A DNA stretch of 64,000 bases from Spirodela intermedia. Lineage: Eukaryota; Streptophyta; Magnoliopsida; Alismatales; Araceae. The position numbers and the translations under genes are program-made. Within the stretch, counting starts at the first letter, position 1. Every line of letters starts with the position of its first letter. Below the pieces are notes generated by a model. That model ran no database searches. It was given only the letters and a program-made list of their open reading frames with translations, and was not told where the DNA came from. The stretch spans positions 1,949,037 through 2,013,036 of the forward strand of contig LR746274.1 of assembly GCA_902729315.2 (NCBI GenBank). Reading direction: 5' to 3'. Below are positions 51,308 to 63,748 of the stretch, one piece after another.

Positions 51308-52350
51308 CCTATTGTCAGGGTCGATCTCGAGGGCCTTCTTGATGTCGATCTCAGCCAGATCGAGATCGGCGAGATGGATGTACGCCTGGGCCCGCCGGTA
51401 AAGGGCTTTGACGTTCTGGCTCTCAATCTCCAGAACCTGAGAGATTTTAAGCAAGTCAAAACGCCCCTGCCGTTGACGAGAGGAGGAAATGTGGTAGCAT
51501 CGTATCGTTACCTTGGTGCAGAGCTTCTCCGCCTGCTTGTAGTCTCTCAGCTTGAGCTTGCAAGCAGCGTTGTTCAGGTTGCAGGAGACCTTCAGCACCT
51601 TGGACTGCTTCTTCTCCTCCTCGCTGAACGAGGTGTCGTACTCGATGAACTTGGCCGCCTGGAAGAGACGTGGATCCGGTTAAGAGGGGAAGGGAAGAGC
51701 CTCGGTTTCCACCTTCTCGTATCAGACAAGGCCCTCCTCTCTTACCTTCTCGTATCTCTTGGAAGCCTTGGCGTACTTCCCCTGTTTGAACAGCACATTT
51801 CCTTCTTCCTTCTTCTTACCGGCCGCCTCTATCTTCTCGGGGGTGTTCAAGTCCCACGACTCTTTCTCCTGGAGGACCCAAGCGGAGAGAGAATCAGATA
51901 TATACGAAAACAAACATCTCGATCAGGTGGTGTTCTCACTGCCGACTAAGCTGACCTTCACGAAGGAAACCATCTCGACTTCATAATACACAGTCGAGTT
52001 GGGTGGGACGACGGCTAGGTCCTGCGTTGACTCGGCGGAGGAGAAGGCGTACTCGGGTGAAATTGTCACCTGGGCTATCTCTCCCTTCTTCATAGTCAGC
52101 ACGGCCTTGTCTAATCCCTCTATCACTTGCTCTGCATGGCAGATTCCAAAAGGGTATTTTAGCAAGCTAATCCTGACTTTTAAAAGAAAGGAATTTTATC
52201 CTGCTTTATGAGATCGACGCTACCTTCGTCGGTCTTGAATTCGAAGGGTTCCTCGTCACCGGAACCCTTCCTGGTGAAGACTGTCCCATCTTGCAGCTTC
52301 CCCGTCAATTTAACTGAGAATGAGCCAGTTTAACGATTAGAACTAAAAGG

Positions 52351-52393
<43 letters not shown>

Positions 52394-55184
52394 AACAGAC
52401 AGACAGAAGAAAGCCCTCCTTACCCTTGACCACTGCGCCGTCATTGGGCTTCTCGTAGCCCTCGCCTTCCTTGAGGATTTTCTTGAGGACCTTCTGGTCG
52501 TCGGTGATCTCAGTCACGGTCTTCCACGAGATCAGCTGGAGCTCCACAGAGAGGATGGCGTTGGGGGGAACTGCACCCTCGTCCCCAGAGGCTGGTCTGC
52601 CTTTCTCCCCAAATCCATCTGTCAACAGAAGCAAAGTCTCAATACAATGCGAAGGGATGAATGAAGAAGATTAAGATTACTAAGAATGGAAGTGTGAGCA
52701 TACATTGCGGCTTCACGGTGAGGAGCACCTTCTCCCCCTTCTTCATTGTTTTCACTGCCTTGGAGAGGGCGGGGCAGAAGAGTCCTGGAGGAAACGAGGC
52801 TTTTTTAGTACTGGCGACGAGTCAATGTAGAACCGTTTGAGTAAAAAATCACCAAATAACGACCATCTCTGACGGTGAACTCCACTCCGTCCTCAGACTT
52901 GGAAATAATCGTTCCATCTTCAAGCCGGGCCTCATATTTCACTGTGAAAGGATGAAAGAGGTTAAGATAACCAGATAATATCGACACCGATGATAGAAAG
53001 TGAAAGTTAAATACGTACCAAGGACTTCGTCCGGGTCCTTTGGATTCTCCCACTTCTCTCCCTCGGACAAGATTTTCTTGAAAATGCCTCCATCTTTGCA
53101 TATATCTTTCACGCTCGCCCAGGAAAGCAGCTCAACGTCGAATTGCAGGGTTGCATTGGGAGGGATCGTAGGAGGGGAGCCCGACGCCCCGTACGCGAGA
53201 TCTGGAGGAATGGTAAAGACAGCATTCTCTCCTTTCTTCATGGTCTTTATACCTTCGTCCCATCCCTTGATCACTTGACCTGCCACAAGTAACCAGTTAC
53301 GTCACCACGATTATCCACAAGGGTGCCCCGCACGACAGAAAATAATTTGTTCGTGGCAAAAAAATTACTTCGATTAGAAAAAGAGTAATCATCCAAGGTG
53401 ACAGATGCATCACACGAATAAGAATTCCAGTCGTCAAGCATCAAAATATTCACTCAATTCGGTCTGATCAGCGAGCACAGGGTGAGTTCCAAGCTGCATC
53501 AAAATTCGATCACATCACAGGGGTATCCATATAGATCAGCAAACTCTCAGTTGAATCACTGTACCATTAGTTAAGAATGACTACCGAAGTGAACGCAAAA
53601 GAGGAAGAAAACTTAGATATCAATAGCAGTATTAACCTCCTTAACAAATACGGAATTAATTGAAAGCATTATGTATATGCATCTCCCCGATATGTACACC
53701 CTTGCTGTAGGAACTCCAACGTCCGTTGCTAATCATCATAACTTATTCATTAGACAACACTGCCCAGACTGAGTTACTGGCGGCAGAAAGGCTACGATCC
53801 TATTTACCAAATGTGAGTATAGCAACGAAAAACCATGGCATAACAAACTCTGCACTCCTCACGTATCAACGATGTGTGAAAAGTGTAGGTAAAGCTATCC
53901 AATATGACAACAAAATCACTCAGCAGATGAGTACTTAAAGAGAGCCCAAAGAGTATCAAATGAGAACTAATCGTTCCGCAGTGACGGCAAGGTTCATCAT
54001 GATCTTAGACGGTCTCAACTAATGACTTACGTCATACAGCGCGAACTCTAAATAGGAAGACTCAAAGAGTCCGATTTTTTTCTCGCTAAGAAAACTAATT
54101 TCGAAGATCTAGCGAGACTCGATGCATTTCTGCCTAGGCAAAAGAAGAGAAAACCTCGATTGCGATTCGCCATAATATCGCATGTAGCCAATTTACTAAA
54201 ACCAACTTATTCAAAAGAAGCGTTCTTCAATGTATTTCATTTTCATTGCGACAGGAGAAGAGAACGTACAAAACAGCATGAGAAAACATATAACTAAATA
54301 AGACAACTGACAACAACATTCATACGCAAAACTAGCATACTATTTGTGTCCGACGCATTGGTACAAATGTTGTCCCTAGGACGTTTGCCGTATAATCGAT
54401 CAGTTTTGACCTCGCTCAATCGACGTGACGAACCCATCATTCATCCCACATGCAGTATCTGCGACATGTATTGTGCACGAAGGTGGATACTCCAAGGAGA
54501 AGAACATGCATCATACAATAACACACAGGAGGCTAACGGATTCACTTCTCTCTCCCTGTCCTATGTGTAATACTATATTCATACGCAAATAACCCCGCGA
54601 AGCGTATGAAGCCCAGTCAACCACAGATCACCCATCACAGCCGGATCTAGAGTGTGGCCATAATCTCGACATTGCGTGATCACGATAATAAAAAATGGTA
54701 GCGGCGACTTAAATCAATGAGAACAGACTGACCGATGAAACACATTCAACAGCAAAACGGTGAGGACCTCAAGAGAGGACAAATGCACGGAAGGACAAGA
54801 ATATACCTTGCCCCAGCTTAAACTTGAACGGAGCCTCACGGTCGCGGCTCGAATCGAACTTGGTTCCATCCAGCAGCGTCCCGGTATAATGCACTGCAGA
54901 CACATTCGTGATCAGAATGAGCGGAATACTCGAGAGATCCGGCAAAATACCATCCAATATTCCAGACAAAAATGATCAAAGGAGGAATCGTGAGCGGCAC
55001 CTTCAACCTCGTCGCCAACCTCAGGGGTATCCCAACCCTCGCCCTCCTTGACGAGTTTCTTCTTGAGACCCTGCTTGCCGATCTCCTTCTCCTCCCCCAC
55101 CTTGATGACGGGGTCGTCATCGGGGAAATCCTCCATCATCTCCTCGTTCATCCCCCCCGCCGGCATGTCGATGTCGTCCTCCAT
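50977..55184 (-). CDS. FKBP62: FKBP62/ROF1-like multidomain immunophilin
   Basis: Peptidyl-prolyl isomerase and HSP90 co-chaperone. Thirteen exons, complement(join(50977..51015,51118..51238,51309..51436,51512..51658,51746..51868,51956..52131,52224..52313,52424..52618,52704..52784,52864..52941,53019..53279,54807..54893,55001..55184)), give 569 residues (ROF1 is about 550). An acidic start ([11 protein letters not shown]) is followed by FKBP domain 1 at about 57-150 ([34 protein letters not shown]), domain 2 at about 178-265 and domain 3 at about 296-384. Three TPR repeats at about 388-515 bind the HSP90 tail, then a basic [18 protein letters not shown] segment where calmodulin binds in relatives. 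The last small exon ends EAMSVDSAA. Domain 2 lacks the usual YTG and GQVIKGW signatures and is likely inactive. Intron 2 is about 1.5 kb. In Arabidopsis ROF1 supports thermotolerance with HSP90 and HSFA2. Confidence 0.94.
52354..52391. repeat. (GA)n microsatellite in FKBP62 intron
   Basis: About 18 GA units, (CT)n on the sense strand, about 30 bases past the 5' splice site of the exon ending at 52,424. Confidence 0.85.
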
Positions 55185-55294
55185 AGCGAGCAGGCTAGTT
55201 AGAGAGAGAGAGAGAGAGAAAGGGCGGAGCTTTATCGATACCAATGCTTTGCAGAAGTGTCGACGAAGTGTAGCACAGAAGGGGTGAGGCGGGT

Positions 55295-55302
55295 ATTTTA
55301 TA
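55295..55302 (-). promoter_or_regulatory. FKBP62 TATA box
   Basis: TATAAAAT on the minus strand, about 112 bases upstream of the FKBP62 ATG. Confidence 0.6.
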
Positions 55303-55322
55303 GTGGGGGCGGCGGGTGAGGG

Positions 55323-55340
55323 TTCTAGAGACTTCCGGGA
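55323..55340 (-). promoter_or_regulatory. Heat-shock-element-like site upstream of FKBP62
   Basis: The plus strand reads TTCTAGAGACTTCCGGGA: four alternating 5-bp units TTC-GAG-TTC-GGA, with two perfect and two one-mismatch relative to TTCnnGAAnnTTCnnGAA. It lies about 20 bases upstream of the TATA box. A weaker TTCCAGAG pair occurs near 55,368. FKBP62 homologues are heat-induced in other plants; binding here is inferred. Confidence 0.5.
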
Positions 55341-55951
55341 GAGCAGAACAAGAAAGGTCAGGATGCTTCCAGAGAGATGCTCCCTTCTCTCCCACAACCA
55401 CGATGACCTAATTAATATTTTTCGTTTTTCATCAAACGGGTTTTCTTACCATGGAATACCCAATAAAGCTAGGTTATTGCGCCAGTATTATTCAGGTATT
55501 TTTCTAATAGAAACCTCAAAATCCCTCTACAACTGTCACTATGGTACGAGGATAAATATTATCTTATTGAGGGCTTTAAAAAATTGAACTAATATCAGCG
55601 GAAATCATTATTGAGTACCTAGGCACGAATATGGTCGATTTTTTCAATAAAACCTTAGTAAGAATATTTTTAGGAGAATAGTCCTTTATTGTGGCTCCAT
55701 TGATCTTGACATATGATAATTATTCTCTTCAGAATATTTAATTTTCTTCCTTTGATAAAATGAAATCCTTATTATTCAGATGTATTTTTTTAAAGAAATT
55801 ATAACTCCCAGTGGGACCCTGGCCCTTCAGGCCCCACCACCCCCCTCTCCAAAGCTGAACTATAAGGCCCTCAGAACGGGGAAAATAACATGTATACCCT
55901 TATCCAGTCTCTAACGGCTAGTTCTTTTTTGAAAGCTGCAGGCCTGTAGAA

Positions 55952-55989
<38 letters not shown>

Positions 55990-56181
55990 CACCCTTCGGA
56001 CACGAGACCTTCCATTAAAGGAAAGGAAATGGCCAAAGAGGCCACTCCTCACTGTACAAAAAAGGAAGAATCCTCCTTCGTGAAGGATTCATCCACACAG
56101 AATGAATTTAACAGCAACCCAGCAGCTGTTGTTCGAGGAACTCGTGTGAATAGAGACAAGAATGGGGGACGAGCAGCCCCT

Positions 56182-59100
56182 TCAGATGTTGCACTGGTCG
56201 TACCCGGAGAACCAGGAAGCTTCTTCAGCTCCCTTTGAGAACTCGCTGGGATCGTACAAGGGTTCAAACTCTTCCCTCCATTGCTGGCTAGAGACACTCC
56301 CACCACTACCACCACCGCCACCGCCACCGCCATGATCGCCGGCAGGTCTCAAAGCTTCTGCGGCCAACCGAGACTCGGCAAGAATTTGCTTCAGTGCGTC
56401 GATCTCCTTGTCATGTTCCTTCTTCAGATTGTCCATCTCTTGGCGAGCCCTCTCAGCCTCTTTCTCAGCTGTTACCGTCCGCCTCTGCAAGAATCAGAGC
56501 CAAAGGATCTGATTATAATGCCCCCAAAATGTTATGAATAGATTTCAAGATTTTTCATCGTTCATTTGGGTGACGTCAACAACTTCTTATGATCCCCATG
56601 ACGACTTTTGATTGATCATCCAGAGATTTCGATGTCTTGTGGATGATAACTACTGATTATAACATCCAAACATGTCTGCATTGACGTCATTAGTGTCCCT
56701 TTTTTCCCATTTCCGTGATAATAATGAACTGGAGCAGTGAACTTAATCACCAATCGCAAATCGCTGGGAAATTATCACAATTTCTTTAGTTAGAAGAAAT
56801 GAGTAGACTTTAATCTATTTCTGGCAATACGAATCTGTACTCAATCTGGATCATAAGAAGAAAATATTCTACCTGAACTCCAGAAAATCACCAAAAAAAA
56901 AAATTACAGGTGAAAGATTTTCAATGGAAGCATGTTTACTTTTTGGGTTTTAGGTCAATTAAAGTCACGACTCACAATTAAATCCTAAACGTCGTCGCAA
57001 TGACAACCATGCTTACTATTGAAAGGAATGGAAAACGCATCCAGCTAACCTGAGCAATCGCTGAAGCTTCTTCTGCGTCCTTGAGCCGCACTAATAGCTC
57101 CCCTGCAGCCTGCACAGCCTCGGCCATATCCTTCAGTTGAGCTTGCAGTCCTTTATTTTCGTCTTTCCAATATCGTCTCTCTTTCTCTCTCTCTGCCCTC
57201 AGTGCAGATACTTGAGCGGCGAGGGAGTTGACGAACTTTGATTCTGCTCCCTTGACACCAGCTTTAGCTGCTGCTTGTTTAATATCCTCAATCCCTTCTC
57301 TGATCTGCTGGTGCCTGGCGAGTAAACCCATGTGCTTCTCCTGAAGATCTGCATACTGGTCAAGAATCCGAGTGTGACCCTGCATCGCTGCCTGTAGGGC
57401 CTCTTTCAGCTCCACTGAGCATTTCTTCTCAGAATCGAGCTCCATCTTCAAATTTTCGGCAAGTGAACGGCTTGCTTCCAACTCAAGTCGCAATTCTTCA
57501 GAAAGAGATACCCACTCGCTCTCTGTTTCAGTCCAGCGGCGCCTCTCTTCTTCAAATCTCTCAGCAACAGATTCTCTTTCTGGTCCTGTAGTTCTTACAA
57601 CAGGAGCCTGAATGGGTTCAGAGAGACGGGCCAATCCGAGCAAAGTGGTCTTACGAGGTGGTATGGGAGAATTATCCACGTAATACTGCAAATGACTCTT
57701 TAAATCTTGTATCTCGTCCATCAGAACCTCCCTCTCACCCAAGTCAAAGAAGTTTCTGTACCTTTCCAACTCATCTTGAGCACTTACTAACTCCGTGTTT
57801 ATCCTTAGAACTTCGGGGTGATTATCATATTTCTCTTTCAACAGCTGGGTGAAGAATATGTGGAGTGGAGCATCAATAATGCAATCCAAGAAAAATAACA
57901 CAAAGTTGATGAACAGAATACGCTAAATAGCAAATGAGAAATGTCAAACCTTGTGTTCGTTCAAAAGGGAGGCAAATTCTTCTTCGATGAACTCTTCAGC
58001 GGGTAAAATACCATCCATAAGACTCTCAAGCCGACTGATTTTTTCTTCACGTAATTGATCAATTAATACATTGCACTCACGCTCTTGCTTGTATTGTTGA
58101 ATCTGCAAGCACCAAAAAGTTGTGAGGAGATGTAGATGTACCACCAGTATCGGGTTTCCATTTTCAAGGAGAACGGACCAAACGTTTAAGCTGAATTATT
58201 TCAGAATTTTGTTTGACACAATGATCCTCCAGTGCCATTTCCCTCCTGATAGCCCCAGCCAGAACCTTCTCCACAGCCTAAACGAGAGGAAGATATGCAT
58301 CTCAAGAGTCATCGTCAAATAGGAATTAAGATGCCAAAAATGAATCACATGGTACTGACGGTAAGGAACATACCTTTGGAAGTTGTTTCTTGCTTTTCTG
58401 CACAGACTGTAATCCATCTGAAGGAACTATGGGCAGTTCGTCACAGTCAGTTGGATGTCTATGTTCAAGTAAAGGTGCCTCATTCTGGCAATTGCTGCAA
58501 ACGAACGCAGGTTCATTGTCTGCTACTTCCAATTCAGAGGATATTGTTTGTATGCCAACGTCGTTTGTGACAACCGTCGACAGTGGCTTAATATCCACTG
58601 GTCTGAATGAAAACCTGACTGAAGAACGTCCAACAGGTGATTTCTGCATGTGACTATCAAGAATTTGTAGGCCATGATGCAGACTAGCTGCCAAATGCTC
58701 TCTTGGCACCAGAGCTGTCAAACTTTTGCTGCATTTTAGCTGAGCAAAGGAGAGGTTTGTACCTTCAGGGCCAGGTTTTTGGCTCTCCAACAGACCATCG
58801 TGAGGTGTTGACAATAATGAGGATATCTTGAGACCTTCTTTTGTATTATTGTCAACTGCCTGCGAGATTCTCAAATTTGGAGAATGAAGATCTAGAGATG
58901 AGTCGTGTGCTACAACACTAAGATCACATGGAGCAGAATCAGGGGATGCAGATGTAGAATTATGATGAGAATCTAAACCCGAGACATTGATTTCTTTCTT
59001 ATCAGCACTACTGTTGAAGCATGCAGATGTTTCTGCGCACGAACTCTTATTGTTCAGTGATGTGCAATCTTGTAAAGCTACTGCCGTTTCTGGAGTAGAA

Positions 59101-60368
59101 TCTTCTCTAAAGCTACTACTAAATGGCACAGACATTTCCGGGTCACCAGATTCACAGCATTCCAAACCAGCAGCTTTCTTAGGGATCTGGCAACAGCGAG
59201 AAGATCTTACAGTTGTCGCTAGCTTCGGAATGGTCTCTTCATCGGTTGCCTTATCGCCGTCACTATCTGGTGAAGATTCCTCTGGATTCACCTTCTGTAG
59301 AGATCCTCTGCGCACATCCTTGTCATTTTCTTCTTTTGTTCTTGACTGTGGATATAAATGTGTACATGGCTTCTCCACATCTTCCTCATCAATTTCCATT
59401 TCTTCATCATTCTCATCATCAATTACGGGTAATTTTGTAGGACGACACAGACTCATCTTCAATAGATTGAGACTTCTCCTTGCATTCCATCCTGTTGAAT
59501 AACTTCCATTACTTTCAGCAGAAACACCAGACCTCATCCTCAGAAGTTCTTCCTGTAGATGTACAAGTCAGGAAACAAGTCATTGAGACAGTTATCAGGA
59601 TATTCAGCAGTTGATGTGGGAGTCCACTTTTAGAGAAAAATACCCTTCCATTAAAAAAGAGATAAAGCTAACATAGGGCAGTTATCTAATCGGCGAGAAA
59701 ATGGAAGCAGAGAAAATTAAATAACTATTCACCTATAAAAATCACAAATCAGAATGTTACCTTCAGCTGACGTATCTGGTCTCGCAAGACATTGACATCG
59801 TCTTGTTTAATTTCGTTTACAACTGCCTTATTTTGTATGGCTTTGGCTCTCTGTGCAAATCTTAACGTACTAAATGTTTCACTCTTGCAGCTGCATCAAT
59901 GAGTTCCACCATTTAAACAGGGATCTCTATGATAAAGAGAGAACTCAATATTTGTGGGGAAAATGTAGAGTCTAACTACCTCTGTGACGGTGAGATAGCA
60001 CATATCATTGCTAGCTTTGCATTACCACCTAAAGATTCCTGCAGTAAAAATGTCAACTTCGAATCCCTGTATGGAATATGCCTCTGCTTTCCTGACTGAG
60101 AAACCTCTGCAAGGATATTGATCACGTTCCTGAAGTTTCAAAAACAACAAACCCAGAATCAGTGACAATACGAGATGCCAATGACATAGATAAAAGAGAG
60201 CATCACCTGTCCAATGACTGCTTATCATAAAAAATAGTGAAAAGCTACAACCAGAACTTTTCTTAACAAGTCGTGAAAGACGTACATTCTGTGTTCACTA
60301 CATTAGTTAACATCAAACGGTGAAAACATCAACATGCAATGAACAAGAAAATGAAAGTATCTGTTTGG

Positions 60369-60402
<34 letters not shown>

Positions 60403-62149
60403 AAAATTGGTAAAAACCTTTCGTCTAATTGACATACCAAACACTCAAAATTGGCATACGATAATGGCCAGAAAAACGGTCTTACATAAGAACCTCAAGT
60501 TTTATGACTGATTTTATGAGTTGAAAAACGAATCTTCAAAAAATGGCATTTAATATTCCCATGCGAAAATCTCCATAATCAGAAGACGACTGTCTCATTT
60601 CTTTGGGGTCAAAATGATACCCGAGCTGGGAAAGGGATCGGTTGATGTTCCCTGCCTCCTTTAAGCGTTCCCCTGCTGCACAAGTTAGTTTCTGCCGTTC
60701 TGATCCGGCTAAATCAACAAGGTTGATTCTACTTATCTTCAGGCTGTTTATACCATCGGCAATAGACTACAACATATGAAATGAGCGGGAGGGTTAGGAT
60801 GCAATTCAATACATGTAGCCGTAGAAGAGTAAAAAGCAGCTACAGACTATCATTATCCTTCAATAAACAACACAAGATACATAGAAGTTTTCACCACTTA
60901 AGTTCACTAAATTCAGAAATAGTAGAAACCAAACTTGAGCGTAAATCCCAATCAATTAAAATTCCGAAATATTACCTTCGAACGAGACTCGACAACACAG
61001 GTAAAAACACAATGTGAGCGCGAACTTTCTGCATTCATACTTGTTGCACTGATCCTCCTATTCGCCAAACCCTGTTTCAACATGGAAACACCATCAGACG
61101 AACTGGTTGCCTGAACAGCAAAAAATGTATCTTATATCTTGAAAATGTAACTTTTCGCCAAGAAAGTGACTACATCTTTTAAGAGAAGAAAAATCTCCCA
61201 AAAAAGTAATTTAGATTTAGGCAGATGGAAGAAATATAGATCGACAAGTTTTTCATATCTGCTGTCAAATTTTCATGTGAATTTGGTATGGATCGATAAA
61301 GTGCAGGCGGATAATTCCCTTAATGTTGAGTTTCTTTTGAATTAAAAGAAGTCAACCGAATGTAACACAATTAGAGATTAATCTGGCACAAAGCCTGAAT
61401 CTTTGTGTTAAGAACTAATAAGAGATCCATAATAACGTACTCATTTAAGCTTGTGAGTCAATAAAAAGCTGGAAATCACATAACCTTTGATAACAGTTGA
61501 GCAACATCCTTAATGTTGCACACATACTCCTCTGAGAGACAATCAACATAAACACCAATCCGCACATCTTCCCTTATCTGAAGATATTCACGCACATCCC
61601 AGTGAACACCCATCAAATATATGAATTGGAGTAGAATAATAATTCAATGAGGCTTAAACAGGAACCTGAAGGTTTCTCTGACTTGGGTTCAGCAAATCCG
61701 TAATTTGCTCATTATAAATCTGTAAGGGAGTAAAAAAAAACCGAATATTCAAGTTGAATGTGGAAGACCGCCAAAAAATTATTCATCGAGGAGTAAAAAG
61801 TAGATCACCTCCAGAAATGAGCAGTGACACTGAAAATTCAGTTGCCTGTCAGAATGCTTCAGCTCCTCCTGGAGAGAGAACAAATTCTTTTAGGTTCAAC
61901 TATAGAAAGCACAGACACATAGAGTGATGTGATTTTTATATCGACCTGACTTATTCGTGCGAAGAGCTGATCAAAGACACGGGGCATCAGTCCTCGTTCA
62001 TCAGTCAATGAGCCATTTTCCAACAAGGCACTTGTGGGGCCCCACATAGTATGAGTCTTTCCACTGCCAGTCTGCATAGATCCAATCGTTATTGAAACAA
62101 AAGGAGCCGTGGGGGGGTGGGGAGGTTGTATCTCTATACATATATGTAC

Positions 62150-62182
<33 letters not shown>

Positions 62183-62183
62183 T

Positions 62184-62260
<77 letters not shown>

Positions 62261-63010
62261 CCACGTCTGTAAGTGAAAAGGTACCTGTCCGTACGCAAAA
62301 ATGGAGCTATTGAATCCAGCCAAACAATTTTCCACTAGTGGGAGCCCCACGAGTTGGAATATATCCCCCTGATGGTGAATTCAAAGTCATAAGTCATAGA
62401 GCATTTTAAAACGTTTCGGGTGTAAAATTCATAGCCTCCTGGGAGTACCACCTGCGTGGATCTGGCATCAGCCACAGCATCGAAAGTGAAGGTATGATCG
62501 ATTATAGAAATGGAATTAGCGGACATCTTTTGCACAATCTGGTTCCCTTCCTCCTCCTCCTTCGGCGGCCGCATTCGCACAATTATCTTCATAATAAAAA
62601 AGATGAGTCCACTGCATTCATCCCTCGAGGATTTAAAACTACAAGGCGCCACTCTTCTTTTCCATTCCAGAAGATGAGAATACCTGCACTCCAGAATCCA
62701 AGACGGTGGCAGCCGGCGCCCCATTCCCAGGCGTGTTCTCTAAGTTCAGCTTCTTCTTCTTGAAAGGCGTCTCGCTGGGATTAGGTGGGGGCCTGGGAGG
62801 CAGGGGGCTACGGCCTGCAGGAGCCGGTGGAGCTCTGCCTGGCACTGATGGCGCCCGTAATGAACAATTCTCCGACAACGGCCAACAGGGGAGAGGATCA
62901 ACATTCTCCTTCTGCCCGCGGGACGACGGTCTTTTCTTCTTGTGAGAATTTGGCGTCAGAGAAACCGCCTGCGTCACCTTCCCCCCCTTCCCACGGAAGA
63001 AGGCCTTCAT
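56182..63010 (-). CDS. KIN12: Phragmoplast-associated kinesin, KIN-12A/B (PAKRP1) type
   Basis: Plus-end-directed kinesin at the phragmoplast midzone during plant cytokinesis. Sixteen exons, complement(join(56182..56484,57050..57844,57950..58102,58179..58277,58374..59552,59761..59890,59980..60129,60621..60766,60976..61071,61485..61577,61666..61719,61809..61868,61946..62071,62285..62368,62452..62586,62684..63010)), give 1309 residues, like PAKRP1 (about 1290-1310). A basic, proline-rich N-terminal tail (1-109) is followed by the motor domain at about 110-467. The motor has the P-loop [10 protein letters not shown] starting at 181, switch I NAESSRSH at 306-313 and switch II DLAGSE at 343-348. 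A variable region (468-860) precedes a coiled-coil tail (about 861-1210). The end, [14 protein letters not shown] then [11 protein letters not shown], is the family signature. The exon 2 acceptor is an unusual ATGAAG. A very long (GA)n lies in intron 3. Confidence 0.95.
60377..60400. repeat. (TA)n tract in KIN-12 intron
   Basis: Short AT dinucleotide run inside the intron between the exons at 60,129 and 60,621. Confidence 0.8.
62155..62258. repeat. (TATG)n then (GA)n microsatellites in KIN-12 intron 3
   Basis: Several TATG units (about 62,155-62,181) are followed by about 36 GA units (62,186-62,258), the longest simple repeat in the window. On the sense strand the CT tract begins about 30 bases past the donor at 62,284. 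Confidence 0.92.
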
Positions 63011-63748
63011 CGCAGGTGCTAGACCAGACGACAGTGAATCACAGCCTAGAAGAGCCCCAAAACCCTAGAAAATGGGCCTCCCGTGAGAGAGACGAGGGAA
63101 GAAGGGAGGGGGGAGGGGGGGTGTCGAAGAGAGGGTAAAGGGAAAGGTAGCCGTTAGAATCTGGGGGGTGAAGCGGGGACTTTTCTCCTGTTCTGCCATT
63201 TGAATTTTCGTGTACGTTTCCCCGCGGGACAGGATACTCCGCGGGTTATATGCCTCGTGCCTCGCAGATGAGACAAATCAATGCGCCGACAGCCATCACC
63301 ATCAGCCATCAGCTGGACCATTCTCCAAGGATCGCGGGCCACTGGAAATATTAAAAAAATCTTTTTACTGAGAATATTTGTCTGGGCAGCCCCCCCTGCC
63401 GATTTGCACCGGCCCGTTCGTTCCTTCGACTCGCCCGAGTCACGGGCGACTCATCGAAACTCGCCGCGTGTTAAGAATTTATTCATTTATTTATTATGAC
63501 TCGTTATGCCCATACACCTTCGTCTTCGAATTGATTGCTAAAAATGACGCGGCGGCGATTCTCCTCGGCTCTCCCGCAAAACCAGGCCTCGAGCTACGAA
63601 ATTTAGACTCTGCTCCGGCCGAAGGGGGAGGAGAGGGGGCGGGGTCGCCGTCCCTCCTCGGTTGCGAAGTGGAGAGCAGTGCGGTGGCGGATCGAGCTCC
63701 ATTTCGGCCTCTCACGGGTCTGCCGCCGCAGATCCCGCCGGCAGGCAC
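63011..63748. other. Head-to-head intergenic region, KIN-12 and right-edge gene
   Basis: 738 bases between two divergent start codons, so probably a shared promoter region. The KIN-12 half holds the MSA element; the right half is GC-rich near the plus-strand gene. Confidence 0.5.
63148..63158 (-). promoter_or_regulatory. MSA element (MYB3R site) upstream of KIN-12
   Basis: The minus strand reads TCTAACGGCTA, an exact match to the mitosis-specific activator consensus YCYAACGGYYA. It lies about 140 bases upstream of the KIN-12 start codon. MSA sites drive G2/M expression of plant cytokinesis genes through three-repeat MYB factors. A GGCCCA/AAACCCTA pair in the leader (about 63,055-63,080) fits expression in dividing cells. 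Confidence 0.7.

Larger units (their letters stand above)
55185..56181. other. FKBP62 promoter region and KIN-12 3' flank
   Basis: About 1 kb. A (GA)n tract at 55,201-55,220 lies in the FKBP62 leader. TATA box and heat-shock-like element are listed separately. (CT)n at 55,958-55,988. No gene. Confidence 0.5.
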
